Assembly (NCBI GenBank): GCA_034408935.1
Contig: DAOUMV010000006.1
Span: forward strand, 1-64,000
Length of the DNA: 64,000 bases
Origin: DAOUMF01 sp034408935
Lineage (GTDB): Bacteria; Chloroflexota; Dehalococcoidia; SM23-28-2; RBG-16-64-32
Reading direction: 5' to 3'
In this document: positions 50,512 through 59,886 of the stretch, in pieces
Layout: each line of letters opens with the position of its first letter
Position numbering within the stretch: position 1 is the first letter of the stretch
Program-made: the position numbers and the translations under genes
The notes under the pieces: generated by a model
Databases searched by the model: none
What the model saw: the letters and a program-made list of their open reading frames with translations, nothing else
Told to the model about the DNA's origin: nothing

Positions 50512-52110
50512 CTATTCAGCGCTGTCCGGGCCGACGCGCTTGAGCAGCCAGTACTCCAGGCTATCGGACAGGGCCAGCCAGGACGCCTCGATTATGTCCG
50601 TAGAGGAGCCCACCGTGGTCCAGGTGTCCTCCCCGTCCGTGGACTCGATCAGCACACGCACGTTGGCTCCCGTCCCGCCCGTCGAGTTGATGATCCGCAC
50701 CTTGTAGTCCACTAGCTTGAGAGCGCTGATGCTGGGGAAGTGCTGCATGAGGGCCTTGCGGACGGCGGCGTCCAGAGCGTGTACGGGGCCGTTGCCCTCG
50801 GCAGCCGTGTGGTACACCTGGTCATCGACCGCGACCTTGACCATCGCCTCAGACAGCATCTCGCGACCGGCCTCGCCCGGCTTGTGGTGCCGCCGCTCGA
50901 CCACCATGAAGTCCTCCAGTTCGAACGGCGCTTCGTAGCCCGGGCGGCCCCGACGCACCAGCAGTTCGAACGACGCCTCCGCCCCCTCGTACTGATAGCC
51001 CCGGCTCTCCATCAGCTTCACCTGGTTCAGCAGACTCTGCGCCTCGTCGCCCTCCAGCGGGATGTCGATCCCCTGCTCCCGCATCTTGGCCAGGATGTTC
51101 CGCCGCCCGGCCAGCTCCGAGACGAGGATGCGGGTGTCGTTCCCCACGTCGGCGGGGTTCACATGCTGGTAGGACCACTCCTCCTTGACCACCGCAGCCA
51201 CGTGCAGCCCCGCCTTGTGCGCGAACGCGGCCGAGCCCACGTACGGCTGCCTCGGGTTCAGGGGAAGGTTGGCGATCTCGCTGACGTAGCGAGAGGCCTC
51301 GGTTAGGTGGGTCAACTGCTCGTCTGAGACGACGTCCAGCCCCAGCTTCAGCTTCAGGTTGGCGATGACGCTGAACATGTTGGCGTTCCCACACATGTCA
51401 CCGTAGCCGTTGGCTGCGGCATGGACTTGGGTCGCCCCCATCTCTACGGCGGCCAGGGTACTGGCCACGGCTACGCCGGCGCCGTTGTGCGTGTGGATCC
51501 CTATCGCGCAGTCCATCTCCCCCACCACAGCCCCCACCACCTCCGCAACCCGCGAGGTGATGGCGCCGCCGTTCGTGTCACATAGCACCACACAGTCGGC
51601 TCCCGCTCCGGCCGCCGTTTTCAAGCACTGTATCGCGTACGCGCGATCCGAGGCGAACCCATCGAAGAAGTGCTCAGCGTCGAAGAACACCCGCAGCCCC
51701 TGCGATCTGAGATAGCGCACCGACTCGGCGATCATCGCCAGGTTCTCCTCGGCGGTGGTCTCCAGGATGCGGCTCACATGCTGGTCGTGCGCCTTGCCCA
51801 CGATCGTGACAACGCGGGTGCCGGCGTCCACCAGGGCCCGCAAGTTGGGGTCCGAGTCCGCACTCGAGCCGGCGTGGCGGGTGGAGCCGAAGGCGGCGAT
51901 CTGCGCGTTCCTCAGGGCCAGCGACCGGGCCCGCACGAAGAACTCGGCGTCCTTCGGGTTGGAACCCGGCCAACCCCCCTCGATGTAGTGGACACCCAGC
52001 TCATCCAGCTTACGGGCGATCTTCAGCTTGTCCTCAACGGAGAGGGAAATGCCCTCCATCTGGGTGCCATCGCGGAGGGTCGTATCGTATAGCTCGATCT
52101 GATCAGCCAT
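50512..52110 (-). CDS. cimA: (R)-citramalate synthase
   Basis: A 532-residue enzyme that condenses pyruvate and acetyl-CoA to citramalate, the first step of the threonine-independent isoleucine route. The N-terminal DRE-TIM barrel has ELYDTTLRDGTQMEGISLSVEDKLKIARKLDELG, a signature of the CimA branch, then GIHTHNGAGVAVAST with the metal-binding HxHN. The C-terminal third (from about 395) is the LeuA-type regulatory dimer domain, expected to confer feedback by isoleucine. Length and motif order fit CimA better than 2-isopropylmalate synthase. It stands alone; no leu or ilv neighbours are in the window. Confidence 0.92.
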   Translation of the reverse strand: MADQIELYDTTLRDGTQMEGISLSVEDKLKIARKLDELGVHYIEGGWPGSNPKDAEFFVRARSLALRNAQIAAFGSTRHAGSSADSDPNLRALVDAGTRVVTIVGKAHDQHVSRILETTAEENLAMIAESVRYLRSQGLRVFFDAEHFFDGFASDRAYAIQCLKTAAGAGADCVVLCDTNGGAITSRVAEVVGAVVGEMDCAIGIHTHNGAGVAVASTLAAVEMGATQVHAAANGYGDMCGNANMFSVIANLKLKLGLDVVSDEQLTHLTEASRYVSEIANLPLNPRQPYVGSAAFAHKAGLHVAAVVKEEWSYQHVNPADVGNDTRILVSELAGRRNILAKMREQGIDIPLEGDEAQSLLNQVKLMESRGYQYEGAEASFELLVRRGRPGYEAPFELEDFMVVERRHHKPGEAGREMLSEAMVKVAVDDQVYHTAAEGNGPVHALDAAVRKALMQHFPSISALKLVDYKVRIINSTGGTGANVRVLIESTDGEDTWTTVGSSTDIIEASWLALSDSLEYWLLKRVGPDSAE

Positions 52111-52263
52111 TGCGACGCTAGTTTAGCCGAATGCGGAATGTAGAGGAAGGGCCACGATTCGACGGCAGCGGTCCTCGAACGCCTCACCCGCCGAGGTACG
52201 CGCTAGGCCTTGTACCACTTCCGACACCAGGGTCTCGTAGCCCGCTGTACAATAGTCCCACCC

Positions 52264-53136
52264 ATGACGACCGTTGCCTTCGCGCTTGTCATCGCCTCGG
52301 CGGTCTTCCATTCCACCTGGAACTTCCTGCTCAAGCGGAGCGACGACAAGAGCGCCTTCCTCTGGTCGTTGGGCGTTGTCTCATTCGTCGCCTTCCTCAT
52401 CCCAGCGGCAGTGTCTGCCTACATCGACGGAATCGGCACCCGCGGTCTGGTGTTCGGCGCCGTGAGCGCCCTCATCCACGGCGTCTACGGGCTGGCCCTC
52501 TCCCGAGGCTACCAGCTCGGCGATCTATCCGCTGTCTATCCCATATCGAGGGGCATGGGCCCGACACTCATACCCATCGCCGCCGTGCTCCTGCTGGACG
52601 AACGTGCTTCCGTCGCTGCCGGTTTCGGGATCGCGCTGGTCGTGGCCGGGATCTACGTTATCAACATCGAAGGCCGCTCCCCCCGGGACCTCGCTCAGCC
52701 CTTGCGCGCCCTTAACCGCCCGGCCATCCGCGTGGCTTTCCTCACCGGCGCCCTCATCGCCTCCTATTCACTTTGGGACAAGACCGCTCTCGATCACGTG
52801 TCGCCTGTCACCCTGAACCAGTTCGGGCTGGCGGGGTGGCTGCTGGTCCTCGCTCCCTTGGCCCTTCGAAGCGGAGCAGCGCCCGTCCGCAGGGAGTGGC
52901 GGGAGCGAGGTCGGAGTGTCCTCGTCGCCGGCATACTGGCGCCCGTGGGCTACATCCTGGTCCTGGCGGCGCTTACCACCAGCCGCATCAGCTACATCGC
53001 GCCCGCCCGAGAGATGGGCATCGTCCTCAGCGCCTTCCTGGGCGTCCTCTTCCTGGGCGAAGGATACGGGGCTTGGCGCATCTTGGGCTCACTCCTTGTC
53101 CTGGGCGGCGTGCTCACTCTAGGTCTTGCCCCCTGA
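52264..53136 (+). CDS. EamA/DMT-superfamily transporter
   Basis: A 290-residue inner-membrane protein with ten hydrophobic helices in two EamA repeats. The N-terminus TVAFALVIASAVFHSTWNFLLKR carries the typical Asn/Trp in the first helix; LIPIAAVLLLDERASVAAGFGIALVVAG closes repeat 1; APVGYILVLAALTTSRISYIAPAREMGIVLSAFLGVLFLGE in repeat 2 is the family's conserved TM8-9 block. It is likely a metabolite exporter or permease. ATG at 52264 is used because homology begins there; the upstream frame has no support. The substrate cannot be predicted. Confidence 0.85.
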   Translation: MTTVAFALVIASAVFHSTWNFLLKRSDDKSAFLWSLGVVSFVAFLIPAAVSAYIDGIGTRGLVFGAVSALIHGVYGLALSRGYQLGDLSAVYPISRGMGPTLIPIAAVLLLDERASVAAGFGIALVVAGIYVINIEGRSPRDLAQPLRALNRPAIRVAFLTGALIASYSLWDKTALDHVSPVTLNQFGLAGWLLVLAPLALRSGAAPVRREWRERGRSVLVAGILAPVGYILVLAALTTSRISYIAPAREMGIVLSAFLGVLFLGEGYGAWRILGSLLVLGGVLTLGLAP

Positions 53137-53209
53137 CGGAGCCGCGCAGGACACCGGCGGTGACGTAGAATGGAGGCTGTGCGTAGAGTCAGAAGAAAGG
53201 AGGAGGGCC

Positions 53210-53791
53210 ATGCCTCAGGTCGATAGGGAGGAGTTCACCAAGAAGGGATACTTCCTGAGGCTCGACTTCACCGTCGTCCAGCGCCCGACAGAAGACGAGC
53301 TCGCCCGCATGGAGGAGGTGTCAGCCAAGATCGACTACTCGGAGATGTCCAGCACGGAGGCCGACCGTGAAGCCGCGTTCGCCATAGACGCCCAGCCACC
53401 GGTCGCGTGGGGAACGCGGACGTTCACGACAGAGGCCGCCGCTGCCGTTTGGGGCGCTCTGGACGAGCGGGGGCTCGGCGGGATGCCGCCGCTGGCGGTG
53501 CTACCTGGGCAATGGCGTCGTGTGCTGGGGCCTTACCAGCTCGGCATCGCCATGGAGCCCGGGAAGAGCTGGGAGATTGCTGGCAAGAGCGTGAAGGGCG
53601 CCCTCCACGCTTACCGGAAGACCGAAGAGAGTGAAAGGGAAGACATCAAGCTACACATACTCGAGGACGAAGAAGGACTCCCTGTGTCACTGATCCTCGT
53701 GAACCACAGGACAGGCGAGGTGGTAATCGCGTTCGCTCCGGAAGACAGGAAGGCCGCGAAGGAGCTCCTAACCAAGGCCGAAGAGTCGTAG
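53210..53791 (+). CDS. Hypothetical protein (193 aa)
   Basis: No family recognised. It is a mostly soluble, acidic protein with mixed alpha/beta sequence (EEFTKKGYFLRLDFTVVQRPTEDE at the N-terminus, LHILEDEEGLPVSLILVNHRTGEVVIAF near the C-terminus). It has no signal peptide, membrane segment or Cys motif. The ATG at 53210 has an excellent ribosome-binding site (AAGGAGGAGGG). The longer frame from 53126 overlaps the transporter gene and is unlikely. It follows the transporter by 73 bases and may be co-transcribed. Confidence 0.7.
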   Translation: MPQVDREEFTKKGYFLRLDFTVVQRPTEDELARMEEVSAKIDYSEMSSTEADREAAFAIDAQPPVAWGTRTFTTEAAAAVWGALDERGLGGMPPLAVLPGQWRRVLGPYQLGIAMEPGKSWEIAGKSVKGALHAYRKTEESEREDIKLHILEDEEGLPVSLILVNHRTGEVVIAFAPEDRKAAKELLTKAEES

Positions 53792-53960
53792 CGCCCGGCA
53801 GCGCTGAAGCGGGGCCCCGCACCGCTATCGCGCTCACAACGATCGAGAGTGGGGACTACCCAGCCCGCGCCGAAGCCTGTGCTATATTCGACGGGGCCAG
53901 TGTGGAATACCGGATGCGGGATGTCCGCTCGAAGGCGTGTTTGAGGGAGGAGCGCAGATT

Positions 53961-55265
53961 ATGCCGAGAGGCAAGATGAACGTTGTGGTCGTCATTTGCC
54001 ATGATCTCGGCGCGCATATGGGCTGCTATGGCGTCCCGGAGGCGCGAACGCCGAATCTCGACCGTTTCGCCGCCGAGGGGATACGCTTCTCGAACCACTT
54101 CTGCTGCGCCCCACAATGCAGTCCTTCCCGTGCGGCGTTGTGGACAGGCCGGTATCCGCACGCAAACGGCGTGGTTGGGCTTTCGCATTCCGGTTTTGGG
54201 AACGAGTATCACGAGGACGAGCGCCACGTTGTCCAGATACTGGACAAGGCAGGATACGAAACCCACCTCTTTGGCCTCCAGCATGTTTCCGCCAGGCCGG
54301 AGAGATGCGGGTTCAAGACGGTCCACGGGTTGGCACCGTGCGCGCAGGTTGCCGACCGGACTGGCCAGTTCCTTGAGGAAAGAAGGAACACAGAGCCGCC
54401 GCTATACGTGCAGGTGGGATTCTTTGAGGCGCATCGGCCCTTTCTGCACCCGGACGTGGAGGTGTTGGACCCGGCGCAGGTCACTGTGCCACCCTACCTG
54501 CCCGATATCCCGGAAGTGCGCGAAGACCTCGCGGATATGGAGGCGTCCATTTCGTCTGCGGACAAGGCTTTCGGCAAGATCGTTGAGGCCGTGGATCGAT
54601 CCGGCATGGGAGACAGTACGATCGTCATCTTCACGGTCGATCACGGCATCCCATTCACACGTGCCAAGATGACGCTGTACGACCCAGGCATCGAGACCGC
54701 TTTGCTCATGCGGGTCCCGGGCGTCGAAGGAGGGAAGGTCTTCGACGAACCGATCTCAAATGTGGACGTTCTTCCCACCCTTCTCGATCTTCTCGGCGTG
54801 CACACACCGGAGAACGTGCAGGGTCGGAGCTTCCAGCCGCTCATCATGGGGGAGAACTACGAGCGCAACCAGGCCATCTTCGCAGAGAAAACCTACCACA
54901 CCTACTATGACCCCATGCGGTGCATACGAACGGAGCGCTGGAAGCTCATAGCGAACTTCGAGTTTGCCCCCTGGCAGGACACCTCGCCCGACTACAACGA
55001 CAACGCCAAGAGCTACGTCGAGGCCGCCAAAGCTCTCGCCGTGCCCTATGACCGACAGTATCACCCACCGTTCGAACTGTATGACCTGGAGAACGATCCG
55101 TGGGAGCAGCGTGATCTGGCAGACAGCGCCGAGCACCAAGAGACCCGCGACGAACTGATCCGCCGGCTCCGCCGGTGGATGAGAGACACCGCGGACCCGC
55201 TTCTTGAGGGGCCAATGGCCCAGGGTGCGTACAGGAGGAGGATGGCTGAGTTCCAGCGGATCTGA
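53961..55265 (+). CDS. Type I sulfatase
   Basis: A 434-residue sulfatase without a signal peptide, so probably cytoplasmic. The formylglycine motif CSPSR lies at residues 53-57 within FSNHFCCAPQCSPSRAALWTGRYPHANGV. The metal site near the N-terminus is altered (VVVICHDLGAHMGCYG, with HD instead of the common DD). The C-terminal metal motif is FTVDHGIPFTRAK, and SNVDVLPTLLDLLGVHTPENVQGRS is the family's end segment. It resembles heparan/N-sulfoglucosamine-type sulfatases. ATG at 53961 follows GGAGGAG at 8 bases. It stands alone with no sulfatase-maturase nearby. It is separate from the sulfatase fused to a membrane protein at 8541. Confidence 0.87.
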   Translation: MPRGKMNVVVVICHDLGAHMGCYGVPEARTPNLDRFAAEGIRFSNHFCCAPQCSPSRAALWTGRYPHANGVVGLSHSGFGNEYHEDERHVVQILDKAGYETHLFGLQHVSARPERCGFKTVHGLAPCAQVADRTGQFLEERRNTEPPLYVQVGFFEAHRPFLHPDVEVLDPAQVTVPPYLPDIPEVREDLADMEASISSADKAFGKIVEAVDRSGMGDSTIVIFTVDHGIPFTRAKMTLYDPGIETALLMRVPGVEGGKVFDEPISNVDVLPTLLDLLGVHTPENVQGRSFQPLIMGENYERNQAIFAEKTYHTYYDPMRCIRTERWKLIANFEFAPWQDTSPDYNDNAKSYVEAAKALAVPYDRQYHPPFELYDLENDPWEQRDLADSAEHQETRDELIRRLRRWMRDTADPLLEGPMAQGAYRRRMAEFQRI

Positions 55266-55428
55266 GACCGCTGGCGGGAACCCTGGAGCGCGCGGAGCAG
55301 CACCGGCTCTCAGATTCCCAGAGCTGTACCTGGCCCTAGACAGCGCCCAAGGACTATTCGTCCCGCCAGCACGCTGGACGCAGTGCGATCGCCCATACCC
55401 AGCCCTGCCTGGCAGAGCCGCCTGCCGG

Positions 55429-55974
55429 CTACAGCAACGTCACCAGCTCGTCTACCAGCCGTCGCATGCGCTCAAAGGTATCGGGCCCGGTTTTCTCGTC
55501 TTCCTTCGCGAACAGCTCTGCAAGGTCATCCAGTTCCTCCTGTGAAAGGGTCCTTTCAACCATGGGGAAGAAGATGCGATCCTCGCGGTGAATGTGATGC
55601 CTGTAAAGGGTGACTAGGGAGGCAAGGTTCTCGAGCATGTCGATCACCTGGGCGTCGCTGCCCTTGGAATAGCCGTTCAGCGCGTTGGCCATCTCGCTGA
55701 TGAACTCGCGACCGTGGTCATGCTGGTTCCGCAGGGCCTCGATCTGGGCGTCAAGCTCGCCCTGGTGCTTCGCGGCCAGACGGCCGAACATCAGATACTC
55801 TTCCTTGAAATGGTGGCGCTTGTCTAGAAAGGTGCGGGCGAACTCCACTGCCTTTTCGAAGAACTCGGCCGGAGGATTGACCCCTTGCTCCATCTTGTGG
55901 GTGGCCAGGCTGAAGCTATCGAGCGCTTGCCTGATGAGGCGGTGCTCATCTGCAAGGATTTCGATCGGATGCAC
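55429..55974 (-). CDS. Hemerythrin-domain protein
   Basis: A 181-residue four-helix protein of the hemerythrin/HHE group, which binds a di-iron site for oxygen or nitric-oxide/oxidant sensing. Iron ligands are visible in LADEHRLIRQAL, KRHHFKEEYLMF, RNQHDHGREFI and YRHHIHREDRIFFP. It is cytoplasmic. I use the GTG at 55974, just 5 bases after GGAGGAG; the GTG at 55992 would place the Shine-Dalgarno sequence inside the coding region. The gene is monocistronic, convergent with the sulfatase. Confidence 0.87.
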   Translation of the reverse strand: MHPIEILADEHRLIRQALDSFSLATHKMEQGVNPPAEFFEKAVEFARTFLDKRHHFKEEYLMFGRLAAKHQGELDAQIEALRNQHDHGREFISEMANALNGYSKGSDAQVIDMLENLASLVTLYRHHIHREDRIFFPMVERTLSQEELDDLAELFAKEDEKTGPDTFERMRRLVDELVTLL

Positions 55975-56416
55975 GCTCTCTCCTCCCTTCACAACGACTA
56001 TATTTGGATGTCATGACTTCTTCTCAACGATTGAAGGGCCAGATTCCATCCTAGCATGATGAGCCCAGAGTGCGTCCAGGGAACGAGACCGCACAGGGTC
56101 GTCGCAGGTCAATCCCCGACAGGCACATGCTGTATGCGCGGCTCCATCACTGGCCTCCCTTGTTGCGCAGCAAGCATGGCGCCGAAGAGGGCAGCCGTCA
56201 AAGAGAGAGCGCGTAGCCACCCCGCCCCAAGGTTGTTCGTCCCACCCGACCCACCCCCGAACTCCGTTCAGACTTAACCCCGCCCCATCATCGAGGCGAG
56301 GTGGCCGGATTCTGAGAGCCTGTCCGCCTGGGGCGGATGAAGTCTTAGGGGTGGGGTCGCCTGATCCCGCCGCGCGCCCTGCAACACGACTGCTATAATC
56401 GCGTCGGACTATACAG
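55975..56416. other. Intergenic region between hemerythrin and purU
   Basis: About 440 bases between divergently transcribed genes. I see no gene, RNA or clear hairpin-plus-T terminator; frames on both strands are unlike any family. Promoters for both neighbours are expected here. Confidence 0.45.
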
Positions 56417-57280
56417 ATGAACGAAACACGCGTGACCGCAGTCCTCCTCCTCTCCTGCCCGGACCAGAAGGGCCTAGTGGCCTCCGTCTCCGACTTCCTG
56501 TACCGAAACGAAGGCAACATCATCCACGCCGACCAGCACACCGACGCCGAGGAGGGCATCTTCCTCCAGCGCGTCGAGTGGGAGCTGGCTGGCTTCCGCA
56601 TCCCCCGCGAGGAGATCAGCGAGGCGTTTCGGCCCCTCGCCGAGCGGTTCGGCATGACCTGGCGCCTTCACTTCTCCGACTACCTGCCGCGCGTCGCCGT
56701 GTTCGTCTCCAAGCAGGCCCACTGCATGTACGACCTCCTGGCCCGACAGCGCATGCAGGAGTTCCGGGCGGAGATCCCACTGGTGATCAGCAACCACCCG
56801 GACCTGCGGTCAGTGGCGGAGAGCTTCGACGCGGAGTACCACCACTTCCCCATCACGCCGGAGACGAAGGCCGCCCAGGAGCAGGCCATCATCGAGACGT
56901 TGGAAGTGCAGCGCATCGACCTCATTGTCCTGGCCCGCTACATGCAGATCCTGACCGACAACTTCGCCGCCCGCTACCCCGGCCGCATCATCAACATCCA
57001 CCACTCGTTCCTCCCCGCCTTCGCGGGGGCGCGCCCCTACCACAAGGCCTACGACCGCGGGGTGAAGGTGATCGGCGCCACCGCCCACTACGTGACGGCC
57101 GAGCTGGACCAGGGGCCGATCATCGACCAGGACGTGGTTCGGGTCAGCCACCGCGACTCGGTCGCCGACATGGTGCGCAAGGGCCGAGACCTGGAGAAGG
57201 TGGTGCTGGGGCGAGCTGTCGACCTCCACCTGCGCAACCGCATCATCGTCTACGGCAACAGGACGGTCGTGTTCGACTAG
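56417..57280 (+). CDS. purU: Formyltetrahydrofolate deformylase
   Basis: A 287-residue enzyme that hydrolyses 10-formyl-THF to formate and THF, balancing one-carbon pools. The N-terminal ACT domain begins AVLLLSCPDQKGLVASVSDFLYRNEGNIIHADQHTD (the PurU signature). The catalytic domain from about 85 shows RVAVFVSKQAHCMYDLL, ISNHPDLR, DLIVLARYMQILT, INIHHSFLPAFAGARPYHKAYDRGVKVIGATAHYV (Asn-His-Asp site) and EVxxDxxPIIDQD-like VTAELDQGPIIDQDV. All parts are present and the length is normal. It stands alone. Confidence 0.94.
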   Translation: MNETRVTAVLLLSCPDQKGLVASVSDFLYRNEGNIIHADQHTDAEEGIFLQRVEWELAGFRIPREEISEAFRPLAERFGMTWRLHFSDYLPRVAVFVSKQAHCMYDLLARQRMQEFRAEIPLVISNHPDLRSVAESFDAEYHHFPITPETKAAQEQAIIETLEVQRIDLIVLARYMQILTDNFAARYPGRIINIHHSFLPAFAGARPYHKAYDRGVKVIGATAHYVTAELDQGPIIDQDVVRVSHRDSVADMVRKGRDLEKVVLGRAVDLHLRNRIIVYGNRTVVFD

Positions 57281-57392
57281 GGGGCCGCCGCGCGCCAACT
57301 GATCTTCACTCGCCAAGGTCGATAGGTTATAGTGGCTCCCAAGATCTAATCCCAACTGCCGTGCGGAACCGTCTGAGACTGGAGGCCACTTG

Positions 57393-58460
57393 ATGCGCAC
57401 CCTGAAGCTTTCCCTGGTTGTCATTGCTGCCGCGATCCTTGCTCTACTGATGGCCGCAGCCTGCGGCGGCGACGGCGATAACGGCGACGATAGCGGCACG
57501 GCAGAGGTCGAGCTTCCATCGCCCGGCGAATACGAATTCGCCGTCACGGGCACGATGGAAATTGAAATCATGGAGGACCAGGTGAGCGCCGCTCCGGCAA
57601 TGGCCCAGGGAGAGGACACGCAGACCGTGGACCTGACGGGCGACGCCACCATCAACTTCGAAACCGGCGAGTTCAACATCGCTCAGTTCGGGATTAGCGG
57701 AAAAATCACCTTGGGAGGTGAGGAGACAGATATCCAGGTCAACCAGAACCCGGACACACCATCCACAGGACAGACAACGGCGGACGAGACCAAGATCGAT
57801 CTCTACCTGGAGATTGAGTTGAACAACGCCCAGACCATCGTCGGGAGAAACGAGGACCCGGTGCGCCTGCAAGCCGATGGGCCGTGGTACTTTGCAGAAG
57901 GCACTACGGGTCAGGGCCCGCCTTTCATCCTGGAGACGCCGGATGGCAGTCCGACTGTCCTGTTCTACAGCACCTCTGGGGATACACCCATTGTTGCGGA
58001 AAGAGCTATGTCCCTCTCGTTCACACCCGCGCAGCCCGGGACGCATCCGGACGAGGTTGACCAGGACGGCGACGGAGACGAAGAGCCCACGCCGACGCCC
58101 ACGGAGGAACCGGCCGCCCAGCAGGTGCAGGTGGATGTGCGCGCGGGTTGTGAGCACACCCAGCCCGGGGTTCAGAGTGACCTGGTGGCCTTGGTCCTGG
58201 CGCACCTCGTAGGAGCAGCCCCTGTGGAAGGGGCGACGGTGGAGGCCAGCGCCCAGGGCCCCGGCATCTTGGAGGGGACGGCTTCAGGCGTGACGGACGC
58301 CGAGGGGGCGGCCCAGCTGAGATTCCCCATCAACCAGTTCGGCCCGTACGACATCATGGTGGATCAGGTCACCGGTCCCGACGGCACCCCGCTGGAGATA
58401 GCGCCCGGCAGCCAGACCAGCATAATGTTCGAGGTGGGCGAGGTATGCATCCTACCCTAG
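57393..58460 (+). CDS. Lipoprotein of unknown function
   Basis: A 355-residue exported protein. The N-terminus LKLSLVVIAAAILALLMAAAC is a lipoprotein signal with the Cys near residue 25, followed by an acidic Gly/Asp linker. The body is beta-rich, and an acidic Pro-rich linker (about 230-245, DGDEEPTPTPTEEP) separates it from a C-terminal Ig-like domain of about 100 residues (VEGATVEASAQGPGILEGTASGVTDAEGAAQLRFPI). The ATG at 57393 has GGAGG 7 bases upstream. The function is not known. It would be anchored outside the membrane. Confidence 0.78.
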   Translation: MRTLKLSLVVIAAAILALLMAAACGGDGDNGDDSGTAEVELPSPGEYEFAVTGTMEIEIMEDQVSAAPAMAQGEDTQTVDLTGDATINFETGEFNIAQFGISGKITLGGEETDIQVNQNPDTPSTGQTTADETKIDLYLEIELNNAQTIVGRNEDPVRLQADGPWYFAEGTTGQGPPFILETPDGSPTVLFYSTSGDTPIVAERAMSLSFTPAQPGTHPDEVDQDGDGDEEPTPTPTEEPAAQQVQVDVRAGCEHTQPGVQSDLVALVLAHLVGAAPVEGATVEASAQGPGILEGTASGVTDAEGAAQLRFPINQFGPYDIMVDQVTGPDGTPLEIAPGSQTSIMFEVGEVCILP

Positions 58461-58618
58461 GGCTGCTGACGGCGTTCGGGCACGACGGCATGTTCGCCCC
58501 AGTGGCGTCGGGCGGTGATGTGACGGGAGCCGACCCCACCGAGCCGCTTCTCGAGTTGCCAGAGGAGGCGATCGTGATCGAGGAGGTGGAGGATGTCTCG
58601 GCGACGGACGGCGGGTAG
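58445..58618 (+). CDS. Possible small acidic protein overlapping the lipoprotein 3' end
   Basis: A 57-residue frame (begins MHPTLGLLTAFGHDG, ends with acidic EEAIVIEEVEDVSATDGG in two parts) starts 16 bases before the lipoprotein stop in another frame. It has a weak GAGG upstream. No family is known. It may be chance open sequence in GC-rich DNA. Confidence 0.22.
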   Translation: MHPTLGLLTAFGHDGMFAPVASGGDVTGADPTEPLLELPEEAIVIEEVEDVSATDGG

Positions 58619-58705
58619 CCCAACCGAACCGGTTGCTCCGCTCCTCAGGATGTGCGCGACTTCAAGGCGCGCGCTGAGCCCATACGATTTCCCCTCCGAC
58701 GCGTC

Positions 58706-59884
58706 TCAGGCGGCCTTGACCCGTTCGCCCATCATGTTCAGCTTGTAGCGACGGATATCCTCCGGCGGTATCGTCCTGCCGTCCGCGTAGGCGAACACCA
58801 GCGCGTCCTCTGGGCACTGCACGATACAGGCGCCGCATTGGACGCACTCGTGGCCGGCGACGATGACCGCCTTGTGCAGCTTGTTGTCCACCTGATAGCA
58901 GTTCTTGGGGCAGACCTGCTCGCACATGGCCTTGCCGGTGCACCGGTCCTCGAGAAGCCGCACCGTCAGCAGCCGTTCCTCGTGCAGGCCGCTCTTGTAG
59001 ATGGGCGTGCTGCCGGTCAAGTCAAGACCTATGAGCAGGCTGATGGCGAGGCCGGCCAGCCCCCAACCGACGAGGGAGATCAACTCGCCCTCACCCGCGA
59101 ACCACATGTAGGCGGTAAGGCCACCGAGGAAGAGGAGGAGGACGGTGAGGCTGGCGCGAAGCCGCGGATCGAAGACGATGAGGTAGCGAGCCCAGCGGAG
59201 GCGGCCGCGGCCTTCAGTTCGTGCTCCCTCGCCACCACTAGCCCCCACGGGGAGCCAGGGGAAGGCCCCGAACGTGAACAGCGCGATGCCCCACACAGCG
59301 GCCAGGAACGGCAGCACAAGCCAGGGCCACCAGATGAGCAGGGGGACCAGCGGTATGATGGAGATGGGGAAGGCCCACATCACCGCCATCTCCAGCCGCT
59401 CGGCGAGGTCGAAGCGGACCCTGCGCATCTCATCTGTCTTCCTGTAGTGGTTCGCCAGGTAGGCGGGGATGTCCCCGGCGCGTACCGGGCCGAACACCGC
59501 TCGCCAGCCGGTCCGCTCCTCGACCTGCTTGCGTTCCACCCCCGTAGCGGCGAGCTGCGGAAGCACCAGCCGCCGATGGTCCACCAGTTCGGATATGCCG
59601 CTGGTCTTGATGACGGAGGCCACCTCGTTAGCGGTGAGGTGTCCGCCGGCTGCGGCGCACCAGACGTTTATGCCGCGGGACGGTGCCACCAGCAGGAAGC
59701 AGTCCAAACCGCGCAGGGCACGCCGTACCCGCCGCACGGTGAGGTCGAAGTTGCCAGTCAGGAACACGGGAGACCCCCGCCCCGGGTTGCCGATCCTTAG
59801 TAGTCCCGTCCTGGTGGGAAACGGCAGGAGACGGAGGCCCGTCTGCACCACGTCCTTCGCCAGGTCCACGGGGGACGGCAGCAC
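58706..59884 (-). CDS. HgcAB-like fusion: membrane corrinoid protein with C-terminal two-cluster ferredoxin
   Basis: A 392-residue protein. Residues about 25-165 match the cobalamin-binding domain of HgcA: TGLLRIGNPGRGSPVFLTGNFDLT, GINVWCAA with the candidate Co-ligand Cys76, VDHRRLVLPQLAATGV and FGPVRAGDIPAYL. HgcA normally reads NVWCA(A/G)GK; here NVWCAAAGG departs after the first Ala. About 165-290 holds four hydrophobic helices and ends GLDLTGSTPIYKSG, like the end of HgcA. From about 305, an HgcB-like ferredoxin carries Cys315/321/325/329 and a standard CxxCxxCxxxCP at 347-357. The tail lacks the vicinal Cys pair that HgcB uses for mercury. HgcA passes a methyl group from a corrinoid; the substrate of this fused form is unknown. 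GTG start, 2 bases after cpaM. Confidence 0.88.
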   Translation of the reverse strand: MLPSPVDLAKDVVQTGLRLLPFPTRTGLLRIGNPGRGSPVFLTGNFDLTVRRVRRALRGLDCFLLVAPSRGINVWCAAAGGHLTANEVASVIKTSGISELVDHRRLVLPQLAATGVERKQVEERTGWRAVFGPVRAGDIPAYLANHYRKTDEMRRVRFDLAERLEMAVMWAFPISIIPLVPLLIWWPWLVLPFLAAVWGIALFTFGAFPWLPVGASGGEGARTEGRGRLRWARYLIVFDPRLRASLTVLLLFLGGLTAYMWFAGEGELISLVGWGLAGLAISLLIGLDLTGSTPIYKSGLHEERLLTVRLLEDRCTGKAMCEQVCPKNCYQVDNKLHKAVIVAGHECVQCGACIVQCPEDALVFAYADGRTIPPEDIRRYKLNMMGERVKAA

Positions 59885-59886
59885 CG

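Noticed and set aside
56578..57393. Alternative long frame within purU
   Set aside because: Arg/Pro/Gly-rich out-of-frame reading of a high-GC gene; the PurU frame has all motifs.
58706..59884. Calling the fusion protein a proven mercury methylase (HgcA/HgcB)
   Set aside because: The corrinoid motif departs from the canonical one and the terminal Cys pair of HgcB is missing, so mercury methylation cannot be claimed.
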